A DNA stretch of 7,291 nucleotides from an uncultured Clostridia bacterium (GTDB taxonomy: Bacteria > Bacillota > Clostridia > Oscillospirales > Ruminococcaceae), in assembly GCA_946535685.1 (NCBI GenBank), contig CAMNDR010000045.1, positions 1-7,291 on the forward strand, given 5' to 3'. The notes beneath the pieces were generated by a model. The model saw only the letters and a program-made list of their open reading frames with translations, was not told where the DNA came from and ran no database searches. The stretch's first letter is position 1, and each line of letters begins with the position of its first letter. A program made the translations under genes and the position numbers. Below are positions 5,821 through 7,291 of the stretch, piece by piece.

Positions 5821-6393
5821 TTATTCTGCAGGATCCGGGACATGTTCCGGCTGTTCGAGCGAACGTTCGAGCGCGGCTTCGATCTGGCCGTCAAAGAGGA
5901 ACTTTGCCCGGTTGATGAGGCGGAGCGCATCCTCGGGGGACTGGTTTTTGCGGCTGCGCAGCCAGCGCATCAGAGCGCCGCAGATGGCCTCCTCATAGAA
6001 GGCGCAGACGAGCTCAAGGTCATCGGGCGGATACCGCCGGTCACCGATGGCACTGAGCAGAAGCGTGTGGGCATGTGCCACGATATAGCCGGAAAACTGC
6101 TCATAGCCGATGGCCTTGTAGAGATTCTGCCAGACGCTCTTGTAGCCGGTGCAAAGCCCGATGAAGTTCAGGATCCTGGTTTCAAGCGGCTGCGGCTCGT
6201 GGAAGATGGTCAAGGCCTGTTCTTCAAAGAAGCTGGTCACGACCTCATAAATATCATGGAAATGGTAGTAAAATGTATTCCGGGTCACACCGCATGCCGC
6301 CGTGATCTCCCGGACAGAGATCCGGTTGAGGGGCTTTTTCCCCGCAAGCTGCAGTGTGCAGTCGATGATCGCCTGTCTGGTGTTCTGTGCCAT
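5821..6393 (-). CDS. TetR/AcrR-family transcriptional regulator
   Basis: 190 residues, normal TetR length. The N-terminal DNA-binding domain occupies about 5-52. The helix-turn-helix ISVREITAACGVTRNTFYYH (25-44) and FHDIYE (45-50) match the TetR_N pattern, including the FYYHF recognition-helix end. The all-helical C-terminus (about 60-180) would hold the ligand and dimer interface. Its FYEEAICGALMRWLRS stretch (132-147) resembles TetR proteins with a TetR_C_8 type domain. The ligand and target are unknown. ATG 6393 was chosen because the HTH follows at the usual distance; an in-frame ATG at 6450 lies upstream of the predicted transcription start. The ribosome binding site is a G7 run (6400-6406). 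It is divergent from the second TetR gene and ends in a strong terminator. Confidence 0.93.
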   Translation of the reverse strand: MAQNTRQAIIDCTLQLAGKKPLNRISVREITAACGVTRNTFYYHFHDIYEVVTSFFEEQALTIFHEPQPLETRILNFIGLCTGYKSVWQNLYKAIGYEQFSGYIVAHAHTLLLSAIGDRRYPPDDLELVCAFYEEAICGALMRWLRSRKNQSPEDALRLINRAKFLFDGQIEAALERSLEQPEHVPDPAE

Positions 6394-6399
6394 ACTCCG

Positions 6400-6407
6400 C
6401 CCCCCCC
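6400..6407 (-). promoter_or_regulatory. Homopolymeric ribosome binding site of the TetR gene
   Basis: On the minus strand the leader reads AAAGGGGGGGCGGAGT before ATG 6393. The likely Shine-Dalgarno is AGGGGG (6402-6407), 8 nt from the start; the nearer GGAG (6395-6398) is too close. A run of seven G can slip during replication and would change the SD-to-start spacing. Confidence 0.6.
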
Positions 6408-6421
6408 TTTCATGTATCTCT

Positions 6422-6450
6422 ATTATAACAGAAAACGGCGGAGAATGCAA
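6422..6450 (-). promoter_or_regulatory. Sigma-A promoter of the minus-strand TetR gene
   Basis: TTGCAT (6445-6450) and TATAAT (6422-6427) are 17 bp apart on the minus strand, and TGT directly before the -10 makes it an extended -10. The start should be near 6415, giving a leader of about 22 nt. Confidence 0.88.
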
Positions 6451-6453
6451 CCC

Positions 6454-6463
6454 CCTGTACAGG
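6454..6463. promoter_or_regulatory. Candidate operator palindrome CCTGTACAGG
   Basis: A perfect 10-bp palindrome 3 bp upstream of the minus-strand TetR -35 box and between the two divergent promoters. TetR-family operators are short palindromes, so it is a reasonable candidate, but a 10-bp palindrome may occur by chance. Confidence 0.4.
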
Positions 6464-6508
6464 AAGAATCTGACCGGCAGCGGCTTGCAGCATAAGCGTC
6501 ACCCCGCA

Positions 6509-6526
6509 GCAAAATCCTTGCAAAAT
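6509..6526 (+). repeat. GCAAAAT direct repeat over the second TetR promoter
   Basis: GCAAAAT occurs at 6509-6515 and 6520-6526, an 11-bp period (about one helical turn), with the second copy overlapping the -35 box. GCAA and TTGC also form a partial dyad (6509-6521). It is a possible regulator site. Confidence 0.4.
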
Positions 6527-6546
6527 GCGCCGGAATATGCTATACT
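6518..6546 (+). promoter_or_regulatory. Sigma-A promoter of the plus-strand TetR gene
   Basis: TTGCAA (6518-6523) and TATACT (6541-6546) are 17 bp apart, with TGC before the -10 giving an extended -10. The start should be near 6552, leaving a leader of about 25 nt. Confidence 0.85.
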
Positions 6547-6577
6547 GAACATAACAGACCGTCAGGAGGTGCGCTGT

Positions 6578-7153
6578 ATGAGCGTAAAAAGAACCGATCC
6601 CCGTACCGAAAAGACCCGCCGTGCGATCCGGGAGGCCTTTGCCGAGCTGCTGATGCAGAAGGAGCTCCAGAAGATCACCGTGCAGGAGATCGCAGACCTT
6701 GCCGAGATCAACCGTGTGACATTTTATAAGCATTATCTGGATATCTACGACCTCTATGACAAGGTCGAGGCAGACCTGCTGATCGAGCTGGGACTGCAGG
6801 TGCTGGAGCTGGAGCATGTGCCGCAGGAGGAATTCTATGCGAATCTCATCGGCTATATCTCCAAAAACCGCCCGCTGTTCCGGATGGTGTTCAATCCCAA
6901 TGCCACCGGACGGCTCCGTGAGAAGATGGACAGGCTCCTCACAGGCCTGTTCCGGCAGATGCATGCGGAGCAGATGACCGCAAAGCTCACCGATCAGGAG
7001 CTGGATTATCTCACCTGCTACCGGACGCAGGGCTGTCTTGCGCTGCTCTCGAAATGGGTCACGGGCGGATTTGCCGAGCCGGATGCCTTCATTGCAGAGC
7101 TTGCCGCCCGCATCGACCGGAACACCTGCCAGCTTCTCCGGAACAGGAAATAA
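6578..7153 (+). CDS. TetR-family regulator with TetR_C_8-like C-terminus
   Basis: 191 residues. The DNA-binding domain spans about 10-57. The HTH ITVQEIADLAEINRVTFYKH (33-52) and YLDIYDL (53-59) are the classic TetR_N signature, preceded by the helix TRRAIREAFAELL (13-25). The C-terminal half is helical; FRMVFNPNATGRLREKMDRL (101-120) and YRTQGCLALLSKWVTGGF (148-165) resemble DhaS-like / TetR_C_8 regulators common in Firmicutes. Ligand and targets are unknown. The start is supported by AGGAGG (6564-6569) at 8 nt. The gene is divergent from the TetR gene at 5821-6393 across 184 bp. The two share the HTH pattern but little else, so they look like distant relatives rather than a recent duplication. 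A hairpin follows 8 nt after the stop. Confidence 0.94.
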   Translation: MSVKRTDPRTEKTRRAIREAFAELLMQKELQKITVQEIADLAEINRVTFYKHYLDIYDLYDKVEADLLIELGLQVLELEHVPQEEFYANLIGYISKNRPLFRMVFNPNATGRLREKMDRLLTGLFRQMHAEQMTAKLTDQELDYLTCYRTQGCLALLSKWVTGGFAEPDAFIAELAARIDRNTCQLLRNRK

Positions 7154-7161
7154 ACAGAAAT

Positions 7162-7186
7162 AGGCAGCATGCACGCCATGCTGCCT
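7162..7186. terminator. Hairpin after the plus-strand TetR gene
   Basis: AGGCAGCATG-CACGC-CATGCTGCCT is a perfect 10-bp stem with a 5-nt loop, starting 8 nt past the stop codon. The plus-strand tail (CTCAGTCTGTCC) is not a T-run. The minus-strand tail (ATTTCTGTTTATTT) is more U-rich, so it may work in both directions and may also stop a minus-strand gene beyond the right edge. Confidence 0.6.
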
Positions 7187-7269
7187 CTCAGTCTGTCCAA
7201 AAAGCGATGTTACATGGTTCGGGGTGCTGCGGCGATCCACGGAAATCAATTTTGAGAAAAAGCGGGTCT

Positions 7270-7288
7270 GAGGGTGCGCAGCACCCTC
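7270..7288. other. Hairpin at the right window edge
   Basis: GAGGGTGC-GCA-GCACCCTC is a perfect 8-bp stem with a triloop. Any T-tract would lie outside the window, so it may be a terminator or one end of a repeat. Between this and the previous hairpin (7187-7269) no gene or motif is recognised. Confidence 0.45.
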
Positions 7289-7291
7289 CTA

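Noticed and set aside
6410..7249. 279-codon minus-strand frame opposite the second TetR gene
   Set aside because: The plus-strand TetR has a clear HTH, promoter and ribosome site; the antisense frame has none.
1..7291. CRISPR array, insertion sequence, phage or tRNA gene
   Set aside because: No regularly spaced repeats, transposase motifs, terminal inverted repeats with target duplications, or tRNA cloverleaf were found on either strand.

Overview
The window looks like chromosomal DNA of a GC-rich Firmicute of the Ruminococcus / Oscillospiraceae type. Three things point there: Gram-positive style sigma-A promoters (several near-consensus, several with extended TGn -10 boxes), strong AGGAGG-type ribosome binding sites, and a secreted protein carrying a type I dockerin, the module that plugs enzymes and binding proteins into cellulosome scaffolds. 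The genus is inferred from these features, not proven. No tRNA, rRNA, CRISPR array, transposase or phage gene is visible.

Layout. (1) 1-798, minus: the N-terminal 266 residues of methionyl-tRNA synthetase (metG), running off the left edge, with its own promoter at 851-879. (2) 993-1949, minus: serine O-acetyltransferase (cysE/epsC type), the first step of cysteine synthesis, with a perfect TTGACA-17-TATAAT promoter at 2019-2047. (3) 2332-5481, plus: a 1049-residue secreted protein with a signal peptide, an N-terminal dockerin and two consecutive Cthe_2159-like beta-helix carbohydrate-binding regions. It is expressed from an extended -10 promoter at 2104-2112 through a structured leader of about 210 nt that contains a possible 13-codon leader peptide. 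(4) 5482-5820: a convergent intergenic region with an 80-nt strongly folded element, an opposite-strand 53-residue ORF of uncertain status, and two back-to-back intrinsic terminators, one for each strand. (5) 5821-6393 minus and 6578-7153 plus: two divergent TetR-family regulators sharing a 184-bp control region. (6) 7154-7291: hairpins only, no gene seen.

How the parts relate. metG and cysE are co-directional housekeeping genes of sulfur amino-acid metabolism, each with its own promoter. The cysE and dockerin-protein promoters are divergent and flank a 17-bp AT-rich inverted repeat that could be a shared operator or a curved-DNA element. The dockerin protein should be exported and attached to a cohesin-bearing scaffold, where its beta-helix modules would bind plant polysaccharide. 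The TetR pair probably regulate themselves, each other, or genes outside the window; no transporter or enzyme target lies next to them here.

The least ordinary items are the doubled beta-helix architecture behind an N-terminal dockerin, the structured leader with the tightly spaced mini-ORF, and the folded element at 5543-5622.
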